This document shows positions 1-10,768 of a stretch of 64,000 nt of DNA, in pieces (the first letter of the stretch is position 1; every line of letters starts with the position of its first letter). A program made the position numbers and the translations under genes. The notes beneath the pieces are model-generated. The model made no database searches, was not told the DNA's origin, and was given only the letters and a program-made list of their open reading frames with translations. The DNA comes from Agarophyton chilense (lineage: Eukaryota > Rhodophyta > Florideophyceae > Gracilariales > Gracilariaceae), in the NCBI GenBank assembly GCA_030374765.1, contig JARGXX010000068.1, forward strand, positions 806,001 through 870,000, in the 5' to 3' direction.

Positions 1-636
1 GGGTATCGGGTATGAGTCCCTCTTGGTGACTGCGTTCAGCTTCCTTTAGTCGACACAAAACCCGACGGAGCCATCTTTCTTCGCCACAAAGACAAAGGGA
101 CTTGCCCATTCGGATTGGTTCGGAGGCGCCGGCTCTATGACTTAAGCTTTGCGCATCTTGTCCATCTGGTCAGCGACAATTTCCCTACCTTTAAGGCGAG
201 TACGGTATGGGTGCTGGAACTGTGGTCTAGGGTCATTTTGAAGGTCAATGCCGTGAGTAGTGGCTCTGATTATGCCCAATCTACCTGACCACATGGCCTG
301 TTATTCCCTGAGAATATCAAGTACCTGGGGCCTATAGGATTCGAATTCTTCGCCGATGGCGACCGTCCACTCCCAAGAGTGGACGTCCTCGTCGAAAGTT
401 GGCGTCGCAAAATTATCCATTTGGGCCCCCATAATGGCCACGGGCGCGGGTAGAGTGATACCAATCACTGTACCTTTAGGTAACCGCACGGGTTTATTTC
501 GGAAGTTGCTGATTGTGACCAAGGAAGACCTGTTGGGGTGGATGCCCAATACTCTATTGGCCATCAAGGTAAGGTGCTTCAGAACCGTTTTCGGGTGGTT
601 CTGAATTGTTACGAGACCTGAGGACTGGGAATGGAC

Positions 637-1170
637 CTATACAGCGATTTGGGTCATCGGCGGTATCGTTATGGCCTCTGACAGGCGAACCTTATCGGAC
701 TTCGTGTTTTCGGAGACAACCGCCCGTTTGCGGTTAGCTTCGGGCCCTGGGGTTGAACCAGTTATGGAGATGGAAGGTGCGGGGTAAAACGCGACTTTAC
801 TAAAGCCTGGATAAATGGCCTTAATGTATCGGTCGATAAAGGAGGTCCCTAGGATTGCTTCAAAGGTTAAGTTAAGACATACAAGGAACCACGTGCGGAC
901 TTTGAATTGTCCTAATTGTAGGTAAAGTGGTACTTTCCCTTTGATGTCCATTGGTCTACGAGACGAATCGGTAGTCCTTGGGGTCTTCCTTGCCTGAACG
1001 AAATCTTCCCAACCCAGTGGGAGCAGCTTAGGATGGACCAAGTTGGGACCAGCGCCTTTGTCCATTACAGCTGTGGTCACTCGAAAGTTGCTGGAACGAA
1101 GTGCTGCGGGTACTCGAACTTTACAGTTCTCCTTCCTGAGGATACAGACGGGGTCGTTACTGTGTTCCAA
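637..1170 (-). pseudogene. Protease region of gypsy family A copy 1
   Basis: Aspartic-protease-like fragment with the context 'GAGPNLVHPKLLPLG' and, further on, 'ILGTSFIDRYIKAIYPG', typical of Ty3/gypsy proteases. It matches 51365-51859 in the second family A copy closely. It is a fossil remnant. The reverse transcriptase start follows to its left at about 1-600. Confidence 0.75.
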
Positions 1171-1299
1171 TTGTGGATCATCCTGATTTATCCATTGTGG
1201 GTGGTTTGTTTTGGGAGGTTAGGAGCTCTTTGGCTCATGACGGTCCAATTGGTTGCGGCAGGGGCTTAAAAAAGAGAAGATTTGCCTCGCGTGGACCCT

Positions 1300-4283
1300 C
1301 TAAGAGGTTTCCGATGGGGTTCTCATTTCTTCCTGAGGATAGGGTTCTTCCACGGGGTCGTTTGTAGGATCTACAATGGCGTGGACCTGTGAGGCTTTGA
1401 TCGGAGTGTCCGGAGGCGTGGCATTGCGTGAGCTTCCAGGGGTCCCCGTGGTTCGTTGCTGTGCCCTGTTATACATTCCTTCGGATCTCCGCATCCGGTA
1501 ATTCTCTTCCCTTAGGGCTAGGAGGGTTTTTAGTGCGTCCTCAGGCAGATACCTCGTACAGTCACAAGGTTAGGTCGGTGATAGGCAGAGGAAGCAGGCC
1601 CTTGGGGAGCGAACAAAAACGTCCTTGCGGGGCGGAAAGGGAGAATAATTAGGTGTGGGTGGTCCAGTGGTCGCTGTAGCTCCCTGGGTGGTGTATGATG
1701 GGGGCCCGTACGGAGGAGCACTGAAATTGACCGCGAGGAAGTCTCCTGAATTGGCGTAATGGAGTGAAGCATCCATGTCCGACTCCGTGGAGCTAACCCA
1801 ATGGGCTTGGTTGGGTTTTCGCAGTATAGTTGCGTGTCTTCTGGTTATTTCATCGTTGCGCCTGGAGGTTCTGTAGGTTTTACCATAACCCTCTGTAGTA
1901 TTCTACTATGTTGGGGAATCAGACATGTTGGTTTTTCGCGAAGTCATGGTTGGAACTCATAAGTGAGTGATGTCATCAAACTTGTGATATGAAACGGCAC
2001 ACCGCGTAGGATGCCTAGAGGCAGAATGTCTTAGTGGGACACGTGGTATCACGAGTGGAGTGGCTCGCAACGGCGCATGTAGTGGGGATCCACGTGGCTG
2101 GTTTGACTACCCTTTGTAGCTAGACGTCCATTAGGGACCATACCCATACAGTGGTTTGGCTAAGTGGCTGACCACTGGGTATTATTTATATATTTATTTG
2201 GGCACTCACCCTGGCACACAGTATATAGTGTACCAGAGGTGAGTGTCGACTCCAAGTAAAGGAGAAAACATGGGCATCATGACTATTCTGTTCCTCGCTT
2301 AGGATTCCTTAACAGGAGATCCGGACGAGCTATAATAGATAGTCAGCCCCCAACCACTTTATGAGCCGTCTCGTACCTACGTCCCATCAACGTTTTACAG
2401 TTACACTGTTCACCCTCGCTGGCGAGTAGTGGCCTTACACCCCACTTCCAGCTCGCTGGTGTTGTAGCTCTACCACCCCTTTTCCTTCGCCGCAAGCGAC
2501 CCATCGGCAGTCCGAACGCTGTCGCAGGTGTCTGCTCTCTCCGTTAGAGCGGATAATACACCCTCGACGTAGGTAACGAGCCTTGGGAAGGAGTATTGCG
2601 GGTTTTCCGTGTGGTAGTTGCGCACATGTGTCCGAATGGAAAAGAGCAATCCCCTGATGAGGTGACGATTAAGCCGTTCTTCGGAGAACACGTTTTCACA
2701 TCGGTAAGCCTTCTTCCATAGGTCTTCTGCGAAAGCCGAATCAGTCACGTTGGAGCTCGGCCTAAAGGAGATGACTTCCTGGTGGGCATCCATTTTGACT
2801 TCATCCGTGCCGTAGGTTTCCAATAGGTAATGAACAACCCGGGGGTATGACCTGAGGAGCTCACGGTCTTGAGCATCTACGAGGGCAGTTGTGCCAGATA
2901 TCTTCGAAACCACTCGGTCACGCGCCACTCCTGAAAGGAAGAATTGGAAACGGTACAGAGCAGCGCTCTCGTGGACACCGTTCTGATTGCAGGCCGTACA
3001 GAAAAAACTGAGAAACCTAAGAACATCAATGGGATTGGAACCAAAGAACTTTTCCGTAATGATAATTTGCATCGGTTTGGCCCATTTGGCGAATCTGCAA
3101 GCCACCGAACCAGAATATTTCGTGGGTCTTTCGGCCAGCCGGTAATTCCGGTAGTCTGTAACCTCAAGGAAAAGTTCGTTTGTGGTTTCCAGTGGTCTGA
3201 CGCTTCGAACGGCCGCCTCATCCACTTCCGAGTCGGTCATTTCGGTCGAGGCCGATTCGGAATCACTCGTGTCCGAATGGTCTCTTCTCTTGCTTCTTCT
3301 GTTCTTCTTTCTTCTACGGTTTCTTCTTTTCTTCTTTTCAGCGAAGTAGGGACCTAAAGGATCAATCTCTCTATCAGATCCGATGGAGCCCTGAGGTCGC
3401 TGTACCTCGTATAATCCGTCGGGTGGGGCAAGCGGTCTCTCTTCTAGACACGGGGCTTCTCTTCTGCTCCTCGTTTGTCCCTTTCTTGGATTCTCCTGAT
3501 GGGCAACCTGTCTCTCACCTAGACGCGGAGCTTCTCTTCTGCTTCTAGATTGGCCCATCATGGGGTTTTCCTGATGGTATTCCCGGCGAGGGGCGGATAA
3601 TTCCGCCGCTTCTGGGGGTTCGGTAGGGGGTTTCCTTATGGAGACAGGATGTTTAATTTGTGGTGTGGTGGTCCTAGGGACCAAATTGCCTGCCAGACGG
3701 GTGACAGCTTCTTGAACGGCATGTAGTAGGGAGTCTATGAATAAATCAGACACCAATACCTTAGGGATGATTCGCGCGATCAGAAAATTCGTATGGTCAG
3801 CGATCGCCGTAGCGAGTCGCACGTCCATAATGGAATCCACGTGGGTTCAGCAGAGCTCACGGAGACGGGACCAGAGAAGGTCGGCAAGACCTGCGAGCAG
3901 GTTTTCTCGAATTCTTTCGGTTTGGGGGGGGGGGGTTCTCCTTTAGGGGTCCTTGGCCTAGAGCTGGCTTTTGTGAGGCGTTCTCGTAGACGCGTTGCAA
4001 CCGTGGGTTCTCGGCGAATCTTTTCAGGGTTATCCAGTGGGGTCAGTACTTCTCGCGGCTGGCTCCTTGTGCTCCTGCACTCGCTAGCGGTATCAACCTG
4101 AGGGTCAGGTGACATCGCCGGCGTTGGAGTCGCACTTCGCCCTGCCGTAGGAGTCCTATGGTCGGGTCGGTTGGGTGTGTTTCCTGCCTCCATAATGGCT
4201 GTTGCTTCTGTACTTCTGGTCCGTTGGGGAATTAAACCAAAGGTTAGAATCCGGATAATTCTTCGTTCCAGTGGTCCGTTCAA
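1300..4283 (-). pseudogene. Gag region of gypsy family A copy 1, interrupted by a solo LTR
   Basis: Capsid-precursor region, longest open stretch 2566-3840. It has an N-terminal charged Arg/Ser/Glu-rich segment ('KKKRRNRRRKKNRRSKRR') and a C-terminal alpha-helical capsid-like part, e.g. 'AESPTKYSGSV'-type and 'FSLFRTACNQNGVHE'-type blocks shared with 52039-53166. A 667-bp solo LTR lies within it at 1894-2560. It is broken in several places. Confidence 0.75.
1894..2560. repeat. Solo LTR inserted in gag of gypsy family A copy 1
   Basis: A 667-bp block with termini TGTAGTATTC...GGATAATACA, so its ends form the imperfect inverted repeat TGTA.TATYC. It is flanked by the 5-bp direct repeat CCCTC (1889-1893 and 2561-2565). 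The second family A copy lacks the block and is continuous across the same point near 52509-52519. An empty site, matched target duplications and TG...CA ends together define a solo LTR. Its parent family is not otherwise recognised in the window. Confidence 0.85.
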
Positions 4284-4296
4284 TTATTCCAAAGGA

Positions 4297-4314
4297 TTCT
4301 AAGTCGGGAGACCA
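4297..4314 (-). other. Primer-binding site of gypsy family A copy 1
   Basis: On the minus strand, three bases inside the LTR end, the sequence reads TGGTCTCCCGACTTAGAA. It starts with TGG, as expected for pairing with a tRNA 3' CCA. An almost identical 18-mer sits just inside the 5' LTR of family B (29873-29890), and a close version in family A copy 2 (54235-54252). The implied primer would end in a T-arm TTCTAAG, an acceptor strand TCGGGAG, a discriminator A and CCA. Confidence 0.65.
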
Positions 4315-4317
4315 AAA

Positions 4318-4764
4318 TGTAACGCAATGACGGGTTAAGTAAGCGTACGGGTCTCGACCGGTGGTAGCGTGGTAGAGCGGCTCCTAAGGTTCGAATCCTT
4401 GACGGTGGCACTCCCAGATTACTTGGTGCAATGGGCTGGCGTTTACTGCGTAGTCCTACAGGTTGGAGCTACGGAAACGATGGCTTGGAGACCAAAGGGT
4501 GGAACTAATATACCAAAGGGGGTTACTTAGTATCCTAACGGTGCCTACCGTACTGTAAGGGAGAAGCGTCACTCGAGCCAAGTAAATAGTACTGGCGAGG
4601 CGCTGAGATCTCCCCGGCACTGTAGTGTTAATCTATTACACTAATTAAACTAAAGTAATAATCTTCATGAGTTCACCTGAGGTCGACTCGTACACGGGTC
4701 ACCTGCAAGATCCTTTAGGGCCCGGTGGCTTACCGGGTTCAACGAGTATTATCGCTCCTTCACA
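4318..4764 (-). repeat. 5' LTR of gypsy family A copy 1
   Basis: A 447-bp LTR reading TGTAACGC...CCTTCACA on the plus strand. It aligns along its length with 45803-46248 and 54256-54701. It contains a tRNA-like pair of boxes on the plus strand, which is antisense to the element: GGTAGCGTGGTAGAGC near 4363-4379 and GGTTCGAATCC at 4388-4398. Confidence 0.88.
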
Positions 4765-7700
4765 GTACTCAAGAACTAGCTGTCCATTCTTCAAACATTC
4801 TTGACCATAAAAATAACCTATAGATATATGTTTGGTCTTTCCATGACTACCTTCGTTCTTAGATACGGCAATCGTAGACTGATTGTCAACAAAGATTTTG
4901 AAAGGGATGATAATTTCAGATGTGAAGTCATACAATAATTTTGATATTTATTGTCCTTCTTTCACAGTTTCAGATAAAGCTATTAGTTTGGCTTCAGTGG
5001 ATGACAGAGAAACAGTATTCTGCTTTTTGCTGCTCCATGATATAAGGCATTTTCCGTAGTAAGTCCTAAATCCAGAGATACATTTTCGTTCTTCTGTATT
5101 TCCTCAACTTGCATCACTGTATAACGTTATTTTGGATGTTTCATCTCTTGTATAAAACATGTCGGAATCCTTGGTCATCTGGACATACCTCAACATTCGC
5201 TTGTAGGCTTTCCAATGCTCCATTGAATGATTTTCAGAAAACTGGCTGAGTACCCCAATTGCATAAGACAGGTCTGGTCTTGTTCGCAGCATCAAGTACA
5301 CCAAAGAGCCGATAAGATCTCTCTACGGGATGTTTTCAATACTCATTTCCTTATTATGTTTCTTTCGAAGAATTATATTTGCTTCCACGGGCGTATTAAA
5401 TTCTTTGCACGACTCCATATTGAATCGATTTAAAATCGTTCTAGCATAATTTGATGGCGCAAGTTTCATATGTCCTTCTTCTCGGCTGTAATCAATTTCA
5501 ATTCCAAAAACATGACGAGTTTTTCCTAGGTCTTTCATTTTGAATTCTGAGCTAAGTTGATTTTTAAACATATCCAGAATACCCTTACGACAGCATGCCA
5601 TCACCAAATCATCTACATATAGTGCAATATAGATAATGTTGCCGTGAATATTTCCTGTAAAGATTCCACTGTCGGCATGGGATCTTTCAAAGTTCATATT
5701 GTCCAACACTTTGCTTATTATCTTGTACCATGCTCTTGGTGCCTGTTTCAGTCCATAAACTGATTTCTCAAGTTTGCATACATGAGTTGGATTTTCTGTA
5801 TCAATATAACCTTCAGGTTGGTACGTAAAGAGTTCTTCCTCAATTATTCCATTTAAGAAAGCAGTCTTTACATCCATTTGGCATGTGTGCATTTTGCTTT
5901 GTAATGCAACTGCCAGCATGATTCGAAGAGATGCCATTCTCACAACAGGTGCATATGTCTCGAAATAGTCAAGTCCGTATTTTTGTTGATACCCTCTGCA
6001 TAGTAGCCGAGCTTTGAATATTCTATCTTGATTTCCAGACTTCGGCTTGACTTTATATACCCATCTAGGAGAAATTATTCTCATTCCTGGTGAGGCTTGA
6101 ACCAGTTTCCATGTTTGGTTTTCCTGTAAAGAAGTCATTTCTTTTTCCATTTCACTCTTCCAATTGTTTGTATCAGGTCCTATGATTTCATGAATGTATG
6201 TTTTCGGTTCTGTCTCAGTAGCCAGCATCATTGCTGCTCCTTGTAGAATTTCCTCATTTTCATCAGCATGTTCGTAAGTTCGCCATGTAGGCTTTTTTCT
6301 GATTCTTTGTGAACGTCTGGGAACCGCGTCAATTTTTTTTTCATTGTCTTCGTGAACGTCATGTTGCTCTTGAATATTTTCTGATAGTATTGGATGTGTT
6401 TCTTCCTGATTCTGAGTATTGTTTTTTTTCGTTCTCACTTCAATCTAAAAATTAATTGTATCCGGTATTTCTTGAAATTTAGCGTTCGAAGTCACGACGA
6501 GTTTCTTTGTGTTATCATCTGTAAATCGGTAGTTCTTTCCTTCACATCCAAGAAAAGTACATAATTTGGCTTTTGTATCCCATTTCCTTCTATCGTCTTT
6601 TAGAATTAAACCAAACGCTTTGCATCCAAAAATGCGAAGATGAGAAATGTTTGGTTTGTTTCCAGACCATTTTTCAAAAGGACTCATGTCTCCCAGAATT
6701 TTCGTTGTCATAAAGTTTCTTAAGGCATTTGCAGTTTGAACGGCGTCTGCCCAAAATACTTTGGGTAAACCTTGATGGTACAGCATGCAACGAGCTTTAT
6801 CACAAAGTGTTCGATTAATCCTGTCACCAATTCCATTTTGTTGTGGCTGATGAGCTGCTGTTAGCTCTTGAATAATTCCTTTCTTCTTTAAAAATGTCCA
6901 TAGTTTTTCAGAAATATACTCACCACCTCTGTCACTCCGAATCCGTTTCACAGACAGGTCTTTTTTTTCTCAATCATCGTCACGGAATCCGTAATTTTTG
7001 CTGTGGCTTCATCTTTACTTCTCATAAAATGGACAAATGATTTTCTGGTGTAGTCATCTGTGAATGTTATAAAATAAAATTTCCCTGCTTTCGATTTCGT
7101 ACTCATTGGTTCACAAAGATCCGTGTGGATCAGCTCTGGCTTGTCTTTGGAGTGATATTTTCCAAGTGGTTTGAACGATTTTGAAACCATTCTTCCAAGA
7201 ACGCAACCTTTGCATGTTTCACTAATTTTGTCTTTTAGAGCTTTAGGGATTCCGTTTGCTGTTTTCTTTGAAACAATTTGTTTTAAAACTGTTTCCCCAG
7301 CATTTCCCAATCTGGCGTGCCACAGTTCATAGTTATTTGATATTGCAGCATATGCATATTGCTTTTCTCTGTATTTCCTTATGCTTCTGAAACTGTATGT
7401 TGAATTTTCTTTCCTTACTTGAAGCAGTGTTTCATTTGTTTCTTTTAAAGATACCCGGCACCATCCATTTTTGAATTCAACTGAGTGACCCCGTTCGTCA
7501 ATTTGTCCAATAGAAATTATATTCGTTGCGATTTCAGGAACATAAAACACATTATGAACTGACATAGTGCATTTCTCTCCATTAATAAAAATTTCTATCG
7601 ATATATCTCCTTCTTTTTGGAAAATACGCTTGATCCATCTCCAAGTCGTATACTTATAGAGTTGATATTCTTGATTTTTCCTTCCATAAACCATTTTTCG

Positions 7701-8975
7701 TTGTTCGTCATGTGAAATGATGCCCCAGAGTCCATATACCAAGTTCCAGATAATTTTTCTACGTTCTGTTCGCCCATTAGAAAATGTGATGTATTTCTGT
7801 TCGAATTATCCATCCTTTCATTCTGCTGATTACTCGATGCAGAATTATTGTCTGAACTATGATTGTTTCTTTTTCGAAGTCTGCACTCTGCTATTTTATG
7901 TCGTTTCTTCTGACAATAATGGTATTTAAACGGAAATGGTGTTTTTCGTTTGTTCGATTTTCCCTGTAACAGGTTTCCAGATTTTTCATTCGCTGAAGAA
8001 GATTTTTTTCTGGACTCCTCTCTTAGAATTCTGGCGTGTAGTTCTTCGATACTAAATTTTTCTGCCATTTTTTCCAGTGTTACCACCAAACTTTCATAAG
8101 ATTTTGGCAAACTTCGTAGTAGACGCATAACATACTCTTCTTTCGATTTTTGAACTCCAAAGAAGTGGAATCTGGTTTTCAAACGCTTCAGATCTTCGAT
8201 GTGTTGTATTGCTGAATCTCCTTCATTTAGTCTTTCTGAAATAAAATTTTCTCCTAAGTCCATTTTGTTTGCCATTCCTTTGTTTTCATAAACTTCTGAC
8301 AAAACATTCCAAGCTTCTGTTCCATTAGTGGCAGATTCAACATAGACAATTCGAATATCATCGACGGAAAGGCTGATATCAATTAAAGCTTTTTCGTTTG
8401 CTGTCGAGTCTTCTTCACTTCCAATCACGACGTTCCAGTAGTTTTTCTTCTTGAGATTGTTCATCATTCTGAAATTCCAGGAGTAGAAATTATCTCCATT
8501 GAGTTTTTCAATTTTACATGTGTTTTAGTCTTCCATATCCATCTAGTTTTAGTTGTTTGCTGTTTCAGTAAATTTTCATAAATGTGATGGAACAATTCCT
8601 TCTCGCTCGAATAGTGGTATTTGTAAAAGAAAAGACTGTTGTGAACAGTACTAAACAATCTTAGACCACGATACTCACGTTTTCCTGCTTATCTAAACAG
8701 CGGTTGTTGATTTCGATACAAACCACAAACTTCTGATTTGAGGGGATTCTGAAAAATTCTGAACTGTTCCTGAACGAGTTTGGCTGTTTTTTGAGAATTT
8801 CGATAAATTTTGAACACTGTAGTGCCCGTGTTTCTCCTTTGGTTTCGAACGATTCTGAACGTCCAACCCGGTTTCACCGATTCCGAATTTCGGCGCGGTT
8901 TCTGTGTCTCTTCGCAGTGAGACTTCTCCTTCACGCTGAAGTATAATCGGTGGTTTTTCGTAGACTAGGCCTGTA

Positions 8976-8996
8976 CGTAGTCCGGGCCCATAACCA
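8976..8996 (-). other. Candidate copia primer-binding site matching the initiator tRNA-Met anticodon arm
   Basis: The plus strand here reads GGGCCCATAACC, the highly conserved anticodon stem-loop of eukaryotic initiator tRNA-Met (anticodon CAU). The minus strand, a few bases after the LTR end, would therefore pair with a tRNA half ending in the anticodon loop. Drosophila copia is known to prime in this way, from a cleaved initiator tRNA rather than from the CCA end. Confidence 0.6.
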
Positions 8997-9000
8997 ATGA

Positions 9001-9266
9001 TGTAGGGAGTACACTAAGAACGCGGATAACTTGGTGAAGTGTAGACTTGAGTTCGTTTTTCGAGACTCATTCTTTATTCTTTTATTCTTTTATAGTGCTC
9101 TAAAGATCTTCTACTTTGTTCTAGAAGCACAGCATTTCTTCTAGGATAGTTCTTAGAGTTTCTACGATAAATGTTCTATGGAAGCTTCTAGACGCTTCTA
9201 TACAGTTCTAATTCATAGAGAAGTTTCTAGTTGTTTTCTTAAGACCTTTTAGAGGTTTTTACAACA
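9001..9266 (-). repeat. 5' LTR of the copia element (boundaries approximate)
   Basis: A 266-bp AT-rich block with plus-strand termini TGTAGGGAG...TTTACAACA, rich in TTCTAGAAG-like motifs. The inner edge lies a few bases from a primer-binding site complementary to initiator tRNA. The outer edge could be 2-4 bases further out. The partner LTR is not in the window, so the boundaries rest on the TG...CA ends and the primer site. Confidence 0.6.
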
Positions 9267-9600
9267 CACAGTCCCTCCTCGTCTGCAAATAAGCCTTAAC
9301 AATTGGATCTCCGTGACGATATATAACATATCTCTAGTAAAGACTGTATTCAGCGGTGCGAAACATCCTGATGAGTCGTTACAAAAGACGCGGATTGTAG
9401 CGGAGGATAAAATGGGGAGTATGTGTGAGGAGTTAACACTAGGGCAGCGTTGTGCTGACTGGTTCTCTCTTTGTTTGTTCAGGGTTACAGGCACGAATGC
9501 AGTAAATTTACTTTTTTCCTATGTAGAAGTCAGGGATCGGTTCTGACTACAGACCTCTTGCGGCGACAATGGAACTTATGAGAAAAAAATAAGGGAGTGG
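9267..9600. other. Unassigned flank right of the copia element
   Basis: No gene, repeat or RNA could be recognised. Short open frames on both strands here look random. Confidence 0.4.
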
Positions 9601-9606
9601 TTTGCG

Positions 9607-10768
9607 ATGTTACGAAGAGGTTTGTTCAGCGCAAAAGTTTCAACGGAAGACATGAGGCGCGGTACAGTGAACGAGGCTGAGGTGATTAGTTCACTGGAAA
9701 GTATGGAACCTTTTAACGCTCTGTTTGATTTCGGGATGTTGGCTATGAAGTTTAATCGGTACATTGCAGGTTTGCCGGATAGAATTGATTTCTTGGACAT
9801 TGGAATATTGGAGGAGGGTTCAGGTGTGAAAGGTTTAGGGTACTTTGAAGAAAAACGGCTTGTCATGGCATCGACCGAGATTAAGTATAAGGTGGCAGCA
9901 ACGACGCTTGGTGCAACTGTGCATCTATCGTTGGGGGGTGCATTGAGATGAGAGATTGGTGATGAAACGTTCAATAAATGCGTGCCTCGCGAGCACATCG
10001 GGCAGATCATTCACTAGTCGTTAGTGTTGCAGTTGGAATTCTGCTTGTATGTTACGGCTGGAGAGACTGGGATGCTTTATGTTTTGGTGAAAAGAATACT
10101 ATTTCTGGCTCAGGACCTCTTTCAGAGATCTATTGCTCTGCTCATCAAGCCCCTGGTAGAGTGGGACTTTGTAGATGATGTGCCTTTCTCGCCTTTTGTC
10201 GATGTTGAAAATTCGCAAATTTGCAGACAAAGCCAAAGATTTGGGAGATTTTTGACCAGCACCTGAAAGAAGAAAATGGGTGTTTCGTTCCACTCAAGTT
10301 GTTTAAAGATACAGCGCAAAGTTTTTGCTCAAAAACTAAAGCCGGTGTTGATGACGCGAGGCAACATCGCTCGGTACTTCAAAGATTCACTTCGAACTTC
10401 AGCTGGGAACAGAAGATGGTCTCTCAGATTATCAAAACCTTAGCAGTCACTGCATGTGTAGCTTAGAGGATGTTATAGTGGCAGGATCTACTCGATTCTG
10501 ATGAATATTTTAAGACCATTGAGAAGTACCGCATCTCTCTAAACAAATTGCAAGCAACTGCAGACTTAATGTTAGAAGTATAGAAAAAGAAGTTGAGCTA
10601 CTCTGATAGAATTAAGATTGAAGCCGAACGATAAATGAAAACAGAAAGCATGTATAAAAAAAGGGTTGAAGAAGAAGGGAAACTCATCCAACTTGCGCGC
10701 CAAAAGAAGCGCAACAGGTTGAACTTCTTCAATTCAAATGACGGCATTGCACTCTTAGTTACTGTCTG
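9607..10768 (+). pseudogene. Broken gene for a YqaJ-like (PD-(D/E)XK) nuclease, possibly transposon-borne
   Basis: The first 114 codons (9607-9951) read as a YqaJ/lambda-exonuclease-like fold. 'NEAEVISSLESM' is followed by 'GMLAMKFNRYIAGLPDRIDFLDIG' (shown here in part: LPDRIDFLD), then 'YFEEKRL', giving the PD...E-x-K metal-site signature. Further parts of the same protein seem to continue in shifted frames at about 10020-10130 ('LQLEFCLYVTAGETGMLYVL') and 10221-10768. The last part includes 'SKTKAGVDDARQHRSVL' and 'NFSWEQKMVSQIIKTLAV', reminiscent of DDE transposase tails, and ends in a Lys/Glu-rich segment. Several stops and at least two frame changes break it. YqaJ-like domains occur in eukaryotic repeats, so a DNA-transposon origin is my inference; terminal repeats were not found. 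Confidence 0.4.

Larger units (their letters stand above)
1..4764 (-). mobile_element. Ty3/gypsy element, family A copy 1 (5' part; rest lies left of the window)
   Basis: Minus-strand gypsy element. Reading right to left it shows the 5' LTR (4318-4764), a primer-binding site (4297-4314), gag (about 1300-4283), protease (about 637-1170) and the start of reverse transcriptase (1 to about 600). The order protease then reverse transcriptase is the Ty3/gypsy order. The same parts recur in the element at 45803-54701, including near-identical LTR blocks, so the two belong to one family. It is broken in several places and carries a foreign solo LTR inside gag. Its right edge abuts copia RNase H sequence, so it probably inserted into the copia element. 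The partner target duplication (GTACT expected) lies outside the window. It is older than the family B element at 28957-40759. Confidence 0.9.
4765..9266 (-). mobile_element. Ty1/copia retrotransposon, 3' end cut off by gypsy insertion
   Basis: Minus-strand element with the copia order gag, protease, integrase, reverse transcriptase, RNase H. Landmarks are: gag about 7900-8467; protease 'YMDSGASFHMTN' near 7720; integrase 'KGCVLGRMV', 'FTDDYTRKSFVHFM' and 'SDRGGEYI' (6445-7400); reverse transcriptase 'DVKTAFLNG' and 'YVDDLV' (5323-6438); RNase H 'DNQSTIAVSKN' near 4880. The 5' LTR is at about 9001-9266. The left end stops inside RNase H exactly where the family A gypsy LTR begins. It is AT-rich compared with the gypsy elements. 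It is broken, with roughly half a dozen breaks, and is inactive. Confidence 0.9.

Noticed and set aside
4355-4410. A functional tRNA gene in the family A LTR
   Set aside because: D-arm-like and T-arm-like parts are nearly adjacent, leaving no room for an anticodon arm.
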